NCBI GenBank assembly: GCA_964577255.1
Contig: CAZNYM010000040.1
Location: forward strand, 1-17,036
Direction: 5' to 3'
From: Micavibrio_C sp964577255
Lineage (GTDB): Bacteria > Pseudomonadota > Alphaproteobacteria > Micavibrionales > Micavibrionaceae
Length of the DNA: 17,036 nucleotides
The position numbers and the translations under genes were made by a program. The notes beneath the pieces were generated by a model. That model made no database searches. It was not told the DNA's origin and saw only the letters and a list, made by a program, of their open reading frames with translations. Positions 9,293 through 16,225 of this stretch are shown here, in pieces (positions within the stretch are counted from its first letter, which is position 1; each line of letters opens with the position of its first letter).

Positions 9293-10039
9293 ATGACCAA
9301 GGATAGATCGTCGCTCGACTCGATGGCCGAGGCCAGTCGCGACCACGCCGTGCGCTCGGGCCACGGCCAGGCGCGCGGCGCCGCCGGTTACCGCCCCGGC
9401 GAGGGCGAGCACGCCGAGGAACGCCTGTGCGGTTTCGGTGAAACCGTGTTCATCTCGGCGCCCGCGGGCGGCTTCGGTGACATCCGCGTCGGAGCGGAAT
9501 GGGACAACATCAAAACCAAGGCCACCGGCGACAAGAAGGATTTTTTCAAGCGCTTCTTCCATAAAGTCACGTTCCAGGGCGTGGATATCGACCTGGGCTG
9601 CCTGTACGAACTGAAGGACGGCACGCGCGGCGCGCTGCAGGCCTTCGGTGATAAGTTCGGTTCGTTCGAGGAAGCGCCTTTTGTGAAGCTCTCGGGCGAC
9701 GAGCGCACCGGCAACGCCAAGGGCCTCGATGAAGCCATGCACATCAACGGCACGCACTGGGGCGAGATCCGCCGCCTGCTGTTCTACGTCTATATCTATT
9801 CCGGCGTGCCCGACTGGGGCGTGCTGCAGCCTAAAATTCACCTCCATATCCCCGGTGAACAGCCCTACCTGATCGTGCCCAAGGTCAAAAAGACCGATCT
9901 GGCGGTGTGCGCGGTAGCGGGGCTTGAGAACGCCAAGGGCGGCATGATGCTGTCGAATTACGGCGAGTATTTCCCCGGCCACGCGGAAATGGACCGGGCC
10001 TACGGTTATGGCCTGCAGTGGGATGACGGTCACAAATAG
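9293..10039 (+). CDS. terA: TerA-like tellurium-resistance/stress family protein
   Basis: This 248-residue soluble protein carries the TerA-type version of the Ter fold. The block GVDIDLGCLYEL is the family's aspartate-rich metal-binding strand. It is followed by AFGDKFGSFEEAPFVKLSGD, the ERTGN-like loop, INGTHWGEIRRLLFYVYIY, and a C-terminal block with EYFPGHAEMDRAYGYGLQW that is typical of TerA rather than TerD. Residues 1-45 or so are a charged, Gly/Ala-rich, probably disordered tail. ATG 9293 is chosen because GGAGGAG lies just upstream and the conserved region begins well after it; an in-frame ATG at 9236 lacks such a site. It sits 11 bases before a TerD-like gene, so the two are probably co-transcribed. 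Ter proteins are linked to tellurite, phage and envelope-stress resistance and bind calcium in characterised TerD members; the role here is inferred. The TerA/TerD subfamily split is from recalled motifs. Confidence 0.82.
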   Translation: MTKDRSSLDSMAEASRDHAVRSGHGQARGAAGYRPGEGEHAEERLCGFGETVFISAPAGGFGDIRVGAEWDNIKTKATGDKKDFFKRFFHKVTFQGVDIDLGCLYELKDGTRGALQAFGDKFGSFEEAPFVKLSGDERTGNAKGLDEAMHINGTHWGEIRRLLFYVYIYSGVPDWGVLQPKIHLHIPGEQPYLIVPKVKKTDLAVCAVAGLENAKGGMMLSNYGEYFPGHAEMDRAYGYGLQWDDGHK

Positions 10040-10050
10040 GATATTGCACC

Positions 10051-10833
10051 ATGAGCGACTTCGAGGACGACGACATCAAGAAATACCAGGGCGAGGACGA
10101 CGCGATCAAACCGATCGACCTCGTGCCGCCGCCAGGCGCAGCGCCCTTATCCAAACCGATCATGCCGGGTGATCCCGGCATCGTGCTTCATGAAACAGCG
10201 CAGCCCGAGAAGAAGACCGAGGAACACGATCCGCGCCTGATCAAAAAGGGCGACTACATCGATCTTTACGCGCGCGACCGTACTCTCAGACATCTTCTGA
10301 TCGGCGCCGGGTGGGACGCCAAGGGCTTTGAAAATCAAACTGTCGACGTCGATCTGTGCGTGTTCCTGCTCGACCGCACCGACAAGACCCGCGATGACGG
10401 TGATTTCATATTTTACAACAATCCAAGCGCCATCGAGGGCGCCGTAAAGCACATGGGCGACAACCGCACCGGCGCGGGCGACGGCGACGATGAGAACATG
10501 ACCGTCGACCTCAACGGCATTCCCTTCGACATTCTTAAAGTCGTGTTCCTGCTTTCGATCTACGACGATAAAAACGAAGGCCTCAATTACAGCATGGTGC
10601 GCGACGTCTTCATCCGCGTCGTCAACGCCGACGACACGCACGAGGTTGTGCGCTTTGAAATCGACAACGACGACCTCAAGGGCGGCAACGTCCTGCATGT
10701 CATGAGCCTGGTGCGCGAGGGACCGAAATGGTTCCTTGAAGCGGTCGGGAAAACCGACGTCACCGGCCTTGCCGGCGTGGCTACCAAATACGGCATTATC
10801 GTCAAGGAAATGCAATCTACCGCCAATCCGTAG
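10051..10833 (+). CDS. TerD family protein with long acidic N-terminal extension
   Basis: This 260-residue protein has a TerD domain from about residue 70. Visible family features are GWDAKGF, the metal-binding strand VDVDLCVFLLD, DDGDFIFYNNP, a GDNRTGAGDGDDENMTVDL loop rich in acidic residues, FIRVVNADD, and a final segment GLAGVATKYGI. The aspartates of the DxDL and DGDDE segments match the positions that bind calcium in TerD structures. Canonical TerD is about 190 aa; here roughly 70 extra N-terminal residues, rich in Asp, Glu and Pro, precede the domain. AGGA stands nine bases before the ATG, 11 bases after the TerA-like gene. It could equally be named TerE/TerZ/CABP-like. The absence of terB, terC or a TelA-like gene beside it suggests a reduced Ter module. 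Confidence 0.88.
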   Translation: MSDFEDDDIKKYQGEDDAIKPIDLVPPPGAAPLSKPIMPGDPGIVLHETAQPEKKTEEHDPRLIKKGDYIDLYARDRTLRHLLIGAGWDAKGFENQTVDVDLCVFLLDRTDKTRDDGDFIFYNNPSAIEGAVKHMGDNRTGAGDGDDENMTVDLNGIPFDILKVVFLLSIYDDKNEGLNYSMVRDVFIRVVNADDTHEVVRFEIDNDDLKGGNVLHVMSLVREGPKWFLEAVGKTDVTGLAGVATKYGIIVKEMQSTANP

Positions 10834-10870
10834 CGCTGCATGCGCCCGCATGGCTTTGAAAAGCGAAAGA

Positions 10871-10903
10871 CCGGCGTCCCTGACAAAGACGCCGGCCTTT
10901 CTT
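10871..10903 (+). terminator. Intrinsic terminator after the ter pair
   Basis: CCGGCGTC (10871-10878) pairs perfectly with GACGCCGG (10888-10895) across a nine-base loop, followed by a T-rich CCTTTCTTT run. It lies about 40 bases after the TerD stop. Because ptsN converges from the other side, it may also stop minus-strand transcripts, though the T run on that side is poorer. Confidence 0.85.
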
Positions 10904-11045
10904 TGTGGAAAAGAACCCTAGGGCAATAGGAGAACCTTCCCAACCCATCCCTAACCAGAGATGTTGGCACGAGTCATGGCAGGGGGCCCTCCCCCTTGTC
11001 AAGTTTTACGGAATTAAAAGACAAAAAACGGCTGTTTTCCGCGAC

Positions 11046-11519
11046 TCAGGCGGCAGAACGCAGTTTCTGGCCCGAATGCAGGAACAGGGCGTAGATCACC
11101 GCGGCGTCGCTGGCGGCGCGCAGATCCGTAAGCAACCGGCCGTTGCGCAGCAACCGTGAAACATGCGACAGGCGGCGCAGATGCAAAGGCCCGTCCTCTT
11201 CCGGCGACAGCATGAAACCAACCAGATCGACCGGGCGGCCGTCGACCGCCTTGAAATCGACCGGCTGGGTCAGGCGGGCGAAGGCGAAGAACGGGCGGGT
11301 CACTGTGGCAAGGCGTAAATGCGGTAAGGCCACCCCGTCGCCGGTGCCGGAGGTCGCCTGCTTTTCGCGTTCCATCAGCTGATCGAACAGCGGCACGGCG
11401 GGCACGCCGGTTTCCTTGGCGACCTGGCGAGCGAGACCCTGATAGGCCTGGCGGAGGGAGGAGGCGCGCAGCGCGGGAATGACGAGATCAATCACCAGGC
11501 GCTCATCGGGATTCAACAT
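11046..11519 (-). CDS. ptsN: Nitrogen-PTS phosphoacceptor protein EIIA-Ntr (PtsN)
   Basis: This 157-residue EIIA domain of the fructose/mannitol type matches PtsN in size and in its phosphorylation segment. EREKQATSGTGDGVALPH places the phosphorylatable histidine at H67, preceded by the conserved RE..TS/G pattern. The C-terminal part (VDGRPVDLVGFMLSPEEDG, HLRRLSHVSRLLRN) is the usual EIIA-2 core. EIIA-Ntr receives phosphate from NPr and, in its modified or unmodified state, regulates potassium uptake, stress and nitrogen functions; it does not transport sugar. AAGGA lies nine bases before ATG 11519. It lies downstream of hpf in the order common in proteobacterial rpoN loci. Here a strong terminator separates it from hpf, so it probably has its own promoter. 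Confidence 0.93.
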   Translation of the reverse strand: MLNPDERLVIDLVIPALRASSLRQAYQGLARQVAKETGVPAVPLFDQLMEREKQATSGTGDGVALPHLRLATVTRPFFAFARLTQPVDFKAVDGRPVDLVGFMLSPEEDGPLHLRRLSHVSRLLRNGRLLTDLRAASDAAVIYALFLHSGQKLRSAA

Positions 11520-11563
11520 TGATACAAATCCTTGTCTTGCGTCGAAAACTTCAAGATCAATGG

Positions 11564-11591
11564 ATTACAATCAAACACGGGGCCGTGTCAG
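11564..11591 (-). promoter_or_regulatory. Candidate ptsN promoter with a palindrome in its spacer
   Basis: On the minus strand CTGACA (11591-11586) and TGTAAT (11569-11564) are separated by 16 bases; each is one base off consensus. A perfect palindrome, ACACGG-GG-CCGTGT (11575-11588), lies mainly in the spacer and overlaps the -35 box, where a repressor could bind. Transcription would start near 11557, about 38 bases before the ptsN ATG. The upstream terminator makes a separate promoter necessary if ptsN is expressed. Confidence 0.45.
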
Positions 11592-11606
11592 CTTCTAAGC
11601 CGCGGT

Positions 11607-11649
11607 AAAAAGCAAAGAGCTGTGGATGATTTCCTTCCACAGCTCTTTG
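11607..11649 (-). terminator. Strong intrinsic terminator downstream of hpf
   Basis: Reading the minus strand, CAAAGAGCTGTGGA (11649-11636) pairs over 14 bases without mismatch with TCCACAGCTCTTTG (11626-11613), with a nine-base loop. CTTTTT then follows immediately. It stands 66 bases past the hpf stop codon and upstream of ptsN. The T run is on the minus strand only, so it serves hpf. Confidence 0.88.
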
Positions 11650-11714
11650 TGCCAAAACACCAAGATGTTCTTGAGAAAATCGCGGGCTTGTGAATCAATG
11701 ATGCGTCGCGTCGC

Positions 11715-12386
11715 TCAGGCGCGCCGTTTTCCCTTCACGCTTTGCAAACGCGGTGCCGGTTTCACCCGGCCCTTCACCTTGCTGCCGGCGCGCGAAGCCT
11801 TGAGCGTGGCGGCGTCGCCCGTATCGACCCAGCCGACATTGCCGTCGGGGCGGCGGTAAACCAGGTTAAGCTGATTATGCTTGGGATTGCGGAACAAAAG
11901 CGCTGTCTGGCCGGAGAGATCTAGGCGCATCACCGCTTCCGAAACGCTCAGCGTTTCGATGCGGGTCGTCATTTCAGCGATGATGACGGGATCCTTGCCG
12001 GTGGGCGCTTCCTCCGCCGCCATGTCGCCCGCCGACAGGGTATAGTCGCGGGCCTGAGTGACCGGAACGCGCTCCATTCTTTCCTTGTGGTCGCGCAGGC
12101 GCTTTTTGTAGCGGCGCATCTGCTTCGCCGCCTTGGCCAGCGCCACATCGAAGGACAGATAGGCATCGCCTTCCTCGGCATCGGCCATCACCTGGATGCT
12201 TTTGCTGACATGAATGGATATGTGGGTGCGGATCAGCCCGTGCCCGTGCCCGACGCGCGAAAACGTCACCACCGCATCGGTGGCATGATTGAAATATTTG
12301 GTGTTGGTCTCTCCGATCCTCTCCTCGACATGGCCGCGCAGAGCGCCGCCGACACTGATCTGTTTGCCTTGAACTTTGATCTGCAT
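11715..12386 (-). CDS. hpf: Ribosome hibernation promoting factor, long form (HPF/RaiA family)
   Basis: This 223-residue protein has the N-terminal S30AE domain (about residues 1-105: MQIKVQGKQISVGGALRGHV, then HISIHVSKSIQVMADAEEGD and the basic KQMRRYKKRLRDHKER helix). It also has the C-terminal dimerisation domain of long HPF (about 138-188: ETLSVSEAVMRLDLSGQTAL, FRNPKHNQLNLVYRRPDG). Long HPF pairs two 70S ribosomes into inactive 100S dimers in stationary phase. The final 35 residues (189-223) are an additional Lys/Arg-rich tail with 11 basic residues and one acidic, beyond where the family normally ends. The start is set at ATG 12386, where the conserved domain begins; an in-frame ATG at 12479 would add 31 residues unrelated to the family. 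The Shine-Dalgarno is weak. It lies next to rpoN and ptsN, its usual neighbours. Confidence 0.93.
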   Translation of the reverse strand: MQIKVQGKQISVGGALRGHVEERIGETNTKYFNHATDAVVTFSRVGHGHGLIRTHISIHVSKSIQVMADAEEGDAYLSFDVALAKAAKQMRRYKKRLRDHKERMERVPVTQARDYTLSAGDMAAEEAPTGKDPVIIAEMTTRIETLSVSEAVMRLDLSGQTALLFRNPKHNQLNLVYRRPDGNVGWVDTGDAATLKASRAGSKVKGRVKPAPRLQSVKGKRRA

Positions 12387-12433
12387 GGAAAATGATCCCG
12401 TTGTTGGAAGTGGAAAAACGTGCAGGAAACTTA

Positions 12434-12512
12434 AAAGATTCCCCGGGCACGGACAAGCGCGCTCTCGCGCCCCTCGCATAAGTGCATTCCTTACCCTGCC
12501 ACGGGAATCTTT
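12434..12512. repeat. Ten-base inverted repeat in the region upstream of hpf
   Basis: AAAGATTCCC (12434-12443) and GGGAATCTTT (12503-12512) are exact reverse complements 59 bases apart. The right arm runs into a second perfect palindrome, CTTTGCAAAG (12509-12518). A short GCGC-TCTC-GCGC hairpin lies between the arms (12459-12470). The arms lie 48 and 117 bases upstream of the hpf start, so they could be paired operator half-sites or, if transcribed, fold the leader. No protein or RNA family is recognised. Confidence 0.4.
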
Positions 12513-12533
12513 GCAAAGGCTTAACCCCCCGGC

Positions 12534-12965
12534 ATGGCTTTTTGGAGGCAGCGCGGCAAATTTGACAGGAAACCCAGGATCAGCCTAAAAAACCTTATGA
12601 AAAAATTTAATTTTTCCGCCTTGGTTGCAATCTTCAACAAAAACCCGGTTTCGAAAGACCCAGAGAATAATCGGGCGGCAGCCGGTGGAGTTGCCAGACA
12701 CGTTGAGGGGCCCCATCCGTTTTTTGATGTTTTTCCAGAGATGTATGAAGACCATGCTGACCACCCGGGCCTGCAAACCCAGCGGCCCGATGATGCCGTA
12801 CATACGATCTACGTATTTTTAAGAAACCTTTCCCCAGATATCACCGTCGACGAATTTCTGAGGGTCATGGGGGTACCGCTTGATCTTCCCGGGAGCGAAT
12901 ACCGCCGTGTTGCGGATGAAGAGAACTCCGCGCCCCTGCCACCTACACGACGCCTTGCGCCTTAG
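12534..12965 (+). CDS. Hypothetical protein, up to 143 aa, opposing rpoN and hpf
   Basis: I do not recognise this protein. The frame is open for 143 codons from ATG 12534; a start at ATG 12597, giving a 122-residue protein beginning MKKFNFSALV, is equally plausible. Neither has a strong ribosome binding site. The predicted protein is hydrophilic, with a weakly hydrophobic start, a His/Asp-rich middle and a segment DITVDEFLRVMGVPLDLPGS that could be a short helical unit. It lies in a 575-base gap between hpf and rpoN which would otherwise be empty. Its TAG (12963-12965) overlaps the rpoN TAA (12962-12964 on the other strand), a tidy convergent arrangement. The reading frame does not follow the strong GC3 bias seen in neighbours as clearly, so it may be a recent or non-functional ORF. 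No minus-strand alternative looks better. Confidence 0.45.
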   Translation: MAFWRQRGKFDRKPRISLKNLMKKFNFSALVAIFNKNPVSKDPENNRAAAGGVARHVEGPHPFFDVFPEMYEDHADHPGLQTQRPDDAVHTIYVFLRNLSPDITVDEFLRVMGVPLDLPGSEYRRVADEENSAPLPPTRRLAP

Positions 12966-14425
12966 CCCTCGTTCTTCCTGAGCCGCCGGCGCTGCACCGA
13001 GGAGGCGATCCCCAGCCCCTCGCGGTATTTCGCCACCGTGCGCCGTGCGATGTCGATCCCCTCTTTTTTCAGCAAGTCGACCAGCGCGTCGTCCGACAGA
13101 ATGGCCCCGGCGGTTTCGCCGTCGATCAGCGCCTTGATGCGCGCCCGTACCGCCTCGGCGCTGTGCGCCGTGCCGTCCGCCGCCACCAGAGCGGTCGAGA
13201 AGAAATATTTAAGCTCGAACAGCCCGCGCGGCGTGCCGATATATTTGTTGCTGGTCACGCGACTGACCGTGCTTTCGTGCATGTCGATCTTCTGGGCGAT
13301 GTCCCGCAGCGTCAGCGGCACGAGGAATTCGATGCCGTAGAGGAAGAACGGCTCCTGGATCTCGACGATCTCGCTCGCCACTTTCAGGATGGTCTTGGCC
13401 CTCTGATCCATGGCGCGGATCAGCCAGTTGGCCGACTGCAGCTGCTCGTTCAGGTAATCGCGCGATTTCTTGTCCCGCGCCTTGCCGGCCACTTCGGTGT
13501 AATAGCTCTGGTTGACCAGCACGCGCGGCAGCGTGTCGCTGTTCAGTTCCACCCGCCAGCCGCCGCCTTCGGATTTGGGGATCGTCTTCATCACCGCGTC
13601 GGGCACGACGGTCTGCACCACCAGATGTTCGAATTTGCTGGCGGGGCGCGGGTTGAGCGCCTTGATCTCCGCAATCATGTCCTGCAGGTACGTTTCGTTG
13701 ACGCCGCATTTCTTCACGAGCGCGGCATGATCGTGCGCCGCCAGCAGCGGCAGGTTGTCGAGCAGCGCGCGCATCGGCGCATCCAGCATCCCCTGATCCT
13801 CGAGCTGCAGCGCCAGGCATTCCGCCAGCGAACCCGCAAACACGCCCGGCGGATCGAACTGCTTGAGGCTCTTCATCAGGCTTTCGACGCGCGCGGGCGG
13901 GCAACCCAGGCGCGCACTCAGCTCGGCGGGGTCGGCGCGCAGATAGCCGCTTTCGTCGAGCATGTCGGTCAGAAGTCCGGCGATCAGACGGTCGCGCGGA
14001 TCGTCGAAACTCAGTTGAATCTGTTCCTGCAAATACTCGCGCAGCGTTACGGGGCGCGTCAGCGTAGCCTCGGCGGAAAATTCCGAATCCTCGAACGACG
14101 ACGAACCGCCCGGCCCCGCCGGGCTGACCCCGGCATCGAAATCGGCGGGCGCGACAGCGGCGACCTCTTCCGCCTTTTCGTTGCCGGTCCAGGCTTCATC
14201 GAACCCCTGCTCCATCTCGTCGCGCGCGGGCGCGGCCGCCTCGGCGGCGGGTTCGTTTTCGGTCTCGGCCTTTTCCAGCAGCGGGTTTTGCGCCAGCTCT
14301 TCCTCGACGAAAGCCGCCAGTTCCTGATTGTTCATCTGTAAAAGCTTGATCGCCTGCTGCAGCTGCGGCGTCATGACCAGATTCTGGGACTGGCGCAGAT
14401 CGAGTTTTTGCGAGAAACCGTTCAT
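12962..14425 (-). CDS. rpoN: RNA polymerase sigma-54 factor RpoN
   Basis: This 487-residue protein shows every region of sigma-54. Region I (about 1-50) is Gln/Leu-rich with SQNLVMTPQLQQAIKLLQ, the segment contacted by enhancer-binding ATPases. Region II (about 55-115) is acidic and low in complexity. Next come the core-binding region (LREYLQEQIQLSFDDPRDRL onward), the helix-turn-helix region (LRDIAQKIDMHESTVSRVTS, near 380), and the C-terminal RpoN box ARRTVAKYRE at 460-469, which recognises the -24 element. Length and order are normal for the family. It directs transcription from -24/-12 promoters that require an activator ATPase. It starts 27 bases after the chvG stop on the same strand, so it is probably read through from chvI-chvG. 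Its usual upstream partner in many proteobacteria, lptB, is absent here. Confidence 0.97.
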   Translation of the reverse strand: MNGFSQKLDLRQSQNLVMTPQLQQAIKLLQMNNQELAAFVEEELAQNPLLEKAETENEPAAEAAAPARDEMEQGFDEAWTGNEKAEEVAAVAPADFDAGVSPAGPGGSSSFEDSEFSAEATLTRPVTLREYLQEQIQLSFDDPRDRLIAGLLTDMLDESGYLRADPAELSARLGCPPARVESLMKSLKQFDPPGVFAGSLAECLALQLEDQGMLDAPMRALLDNLPLLAAHDHAALVKKCGVNETYLQDMIAEIKALNPRPASKFEHLVVQTVVPDAVMKTIPKSEGGGWRVELNSDTLPRVLVNQSYYTEVAGKARDKKSRDYLNEQLQSANWLIRAMDQRAKTILKVASEIVEIQEPFFLYGIEFLVPLTLRDIAQKIDMHESTVSRVTSNKYIGTPRGLFELKYFFSTALVAADGTAHSAEAVRARIKALIDGETAGAILSDDALVDLLKKEGIDIARRTVAKYREGLGIASSVQRRRLRKNEG

Positions 14426-14452
14426 GGACCCGAGTCTAGCACGTTCGTGGGG

Positions 14453-16225
14453 CTATGACGACCTGTCGAGTATCACATGGAAGCGGGCGCCCGCTACGGC
14501 GCCGTCGGCGTGGCGGCGGTTTTCGGCCCAGATCCGGCCGCGGTGGCTGGCGACGATCTGCCGCGCGATCGACAGGCCCAGGCCGGAATGGCGGCCATAG
14601 GCCTCGTGCTTGGGGCGCTCGCTGTAAAACCGCTCGAAAATCGCTTCCAGCTTGTTGTCCGGGATGCCTGGCCCCTCGTCGTCCACGGTCACCGCGACGT
14701 GATTCTTTTCCGGATGGACCGTGATGGTGACGGTGCCGTTCTCGGGCGAGAAAGACAACGCGTTCGAAATCAGATTCTCGAACACCTGCGCCAGGCGCAC
14801 TTCGTTGCCGGCGACAAATACGGGATCCGTCCCCGGGCACAGCAGCTTGATCGCGGGCATTTCCTCGCCGCTGCGGCCGGTGAAATTGTTTTTCAGGCCG
14901 CTGCGCTCAATCGGTGTTTTCTTGCCGTCGACCAGACGCTGCAGCAGATGGCGCAGATCGACCGCGCCCATCGCGTCGCGCGACAGCTCGGCATCCAGGC
15001 GCGAGGCGTTGGAAATGTCGCTGATCAGCCGATCCAGACGCACGACGTCGTGCTGGATGATCTCCATCAGCTTGTCCTTGTCTTTTTCGTTCTTCACCAC
15101 GGCCGCAGTTTCCACGGCACTGCGCAGGCTGGTGAGCGGGTTCTTGATCTCGTGCGCCACATCGGCGGCGAAACGCTCGATCGTGTCCATGCGGTCCCAC
15201 AGCGCCTGGGTCATGGCGCGCAGCGCGGCGGAAAGCTCGCCGATCTCGTCGTGCCGGTGCGAAAGATCGGGGATCTCCACCTGCCGCCCCTTGCCCTGGC
15301 GGATGCCCTCAGCGGCACGCGCCAGCCTTTTCAGCGGCCGGCCGATGATGCCGGCAAGATAGAGCGAAAGAAAGATCGTCACACTGAGCGAACCCAGGAA
15401 CACCGTCAGCACTTCAAAGCGCACCTGCGCCAGCGCGGCCTCGATCTCGTCGCCGTCGCGCACCAGCATCACCACGCCCATGATCTGCTTCATCTTGCGC
15501 ACCGGCGCGGCGGAGGTAAGGACGATGCGCCCGGTGCGGTCCTGCCAGGCGGTGGCGCTGACGTGGCCGTCGACCGCCACGGCGGCGTCGGGGAAGTCGC
15601 CGATCAGCTTGGAGGATGATACCGCCTCGGGATAAAGCGGCAGACGGTGGTTGTTGGGCAGGATTTCGCCCAACCTGTAACCGATGAAGCGCATCACGCG
15701 CGCAAGTGTCCATTTATCCTCGCGCAGGCGCGCGGGCGGCAGATGCGGGCCGTAGGTACGGTTCTGGAACTTGAGCATGTCCGAATCGCCGATCAGACGC
15801 CCATCCTCGCTAAAGAGGCGCGTGCGGCTGTCGGTGGTTTCGCCCAGACGGCGCACCATGCGCCGCGCCAGCTCGGGCACCATGGTTTCGATCTCGACCG
15901 GCTTGGCGAATAAAAACGGCTTACCCTGCTCGACCGGACGGATTGAGGCCTCGGCGATGGCGCCCGCGAACAGCTGCGATTGGGCTTTGAGGGTTTCAAG
16001 CTCGGCGCGGATCAGGTTGTCGCGGTACTGGCCCATATAGAGAAGGCCCAGCACCAGCACCAGGGGTGCCATGACGTTGACCGCCAGGATCTGCAGGGTC
16101 AGGCCGCCGCCGCGCAGCCAGCGGCGCTTCCTTAAAGGGAAAAAAGCGTAAAGCGACAACGGCCCCGGCAGCAAAAGTGGGGCGGGCGGCGGGGATTCAC
16201 TCTTCTTTGTATTTGTATCCGACAC
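14453..16225 (-). CDS. chvG: Sensor histidine kinase, ChvG/ExoS type
   Basis: This 590-residue membrane kinase has a short basic cytoplasmic N-terminus, a first membrane segment at about 42-65, and a periplasmic sensor region of about 205 residues. A second membrane segment (about 270-295), a HAMP domain and a HisKA domain follow, with phosphoacceptor H358 in FAADVAHEIKNPLTSLRSAV. The HATPase domain has the N box (VFENLISNALSFSP), G1 (DDEGPGIPDN) and G2 (HSGLGLSIARQIV). This layout, and the cognate regulator just upstream, match ChvG/ExoS of alphaproteobacteria, which senses acid and envelope change and controls surface polysaccharide, motility and host interaction. The start is GTG 16225, overlapping chvI by 29 bases, so translational coupling is likely; the true start may be slightly further in. 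In rhizobia hprK usually follows chvG; here rpoN does. Confidence 0.9.
   Translation of the reverse strand: MSDTNTKKSESPPPAPLLLPGPLSLYAFFPLRKRRWLRGGGLTLQILAVNVMAPLVLVLGLLYMGQYRDNLIRAELETLKAQSQLFAGAIAEASIRPVEQGKPFLFAKPVEIETMVPELARRMVRRLGETTDSRTRLFSEDGRLIGDSDMLKFQNRTYGPHLPPARLREDKWTLARVMRFIGYRLGEILPNNHRLPLYPEAVSSSKLIGDFPDAAVAVDGHVSATAWQDRTGRIVLTSAAPVRKMKQIMGVVMLVRDGDEIEAALAQVRFEVLTVFLGSLSVTIFLSLYLAGIIGRPLKRLARAAEGIRQGKGRQVEIPDLSHRHDEIGELSAALRAMTQALWDRMDTIERFAADVAHEIKNPLTSLRSAVETAAVVKNEKDKDKLMEIIQHDVVRLDRLISDISNASRLDAELSRDAMGAVDLRHLLQRLVDGKKTPIERSGLKNNFTGRSGEEMPAIKLLCPGTDPVFVAGNEVRLAQVFENLISNALSFSPENGTVTITVHPEKNHVAVTVDDEGPGIPDNKLEAIFERFYSERPKHEAYGRHSGLGLSIARQIVASHRGRIWAENRRHADGAVAGARFHVILDRSS

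Noticed and set aside
10981..10996. AGGGGG-CCCT-CCCCCT hairpin near the end of ptsN
   Set aside because: No T run follows on either strand within a useful distance, so it is not called as a terminator; it may be incidental.
11025..11038. Weak AAAAC-GGCT-GTTTT hairpin followed on the minus strand by T-rich sequence, just after ptsN
   Set aside because: Only five mostly A-T pairs; too weak to call as the ptsN terminator, though it could contribute.
11621..11629. TGTGGATGA resembling a DnaA box (one base off)
   Set aside because: It lies inside the terminator stem-loop downstream of hpf, where the complementary arm explains it. There is no cluster of boxes and no origin context.
12492..12509. 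TGGCAG...TGC on the minus strand upstream of hpf as a sigma-54 promoter
   Set aside because: The GG and GC cores are 13 bases apart, not 10, so it does not fit a -24/-12 promoter.
12585..12803. 72-codon minus-strand frame between hpf and rpoN
   Set aside because: Short, no ribosome binding site or motif, and overlapped by the longer plus-strand frame that abuts the rpoN stop.
13163..14341. 392-codon plus-strand open frame antisense to rpoN
   Set aside because: Shadow of rpoN, which has complete sigma-54 regions in the other strand.
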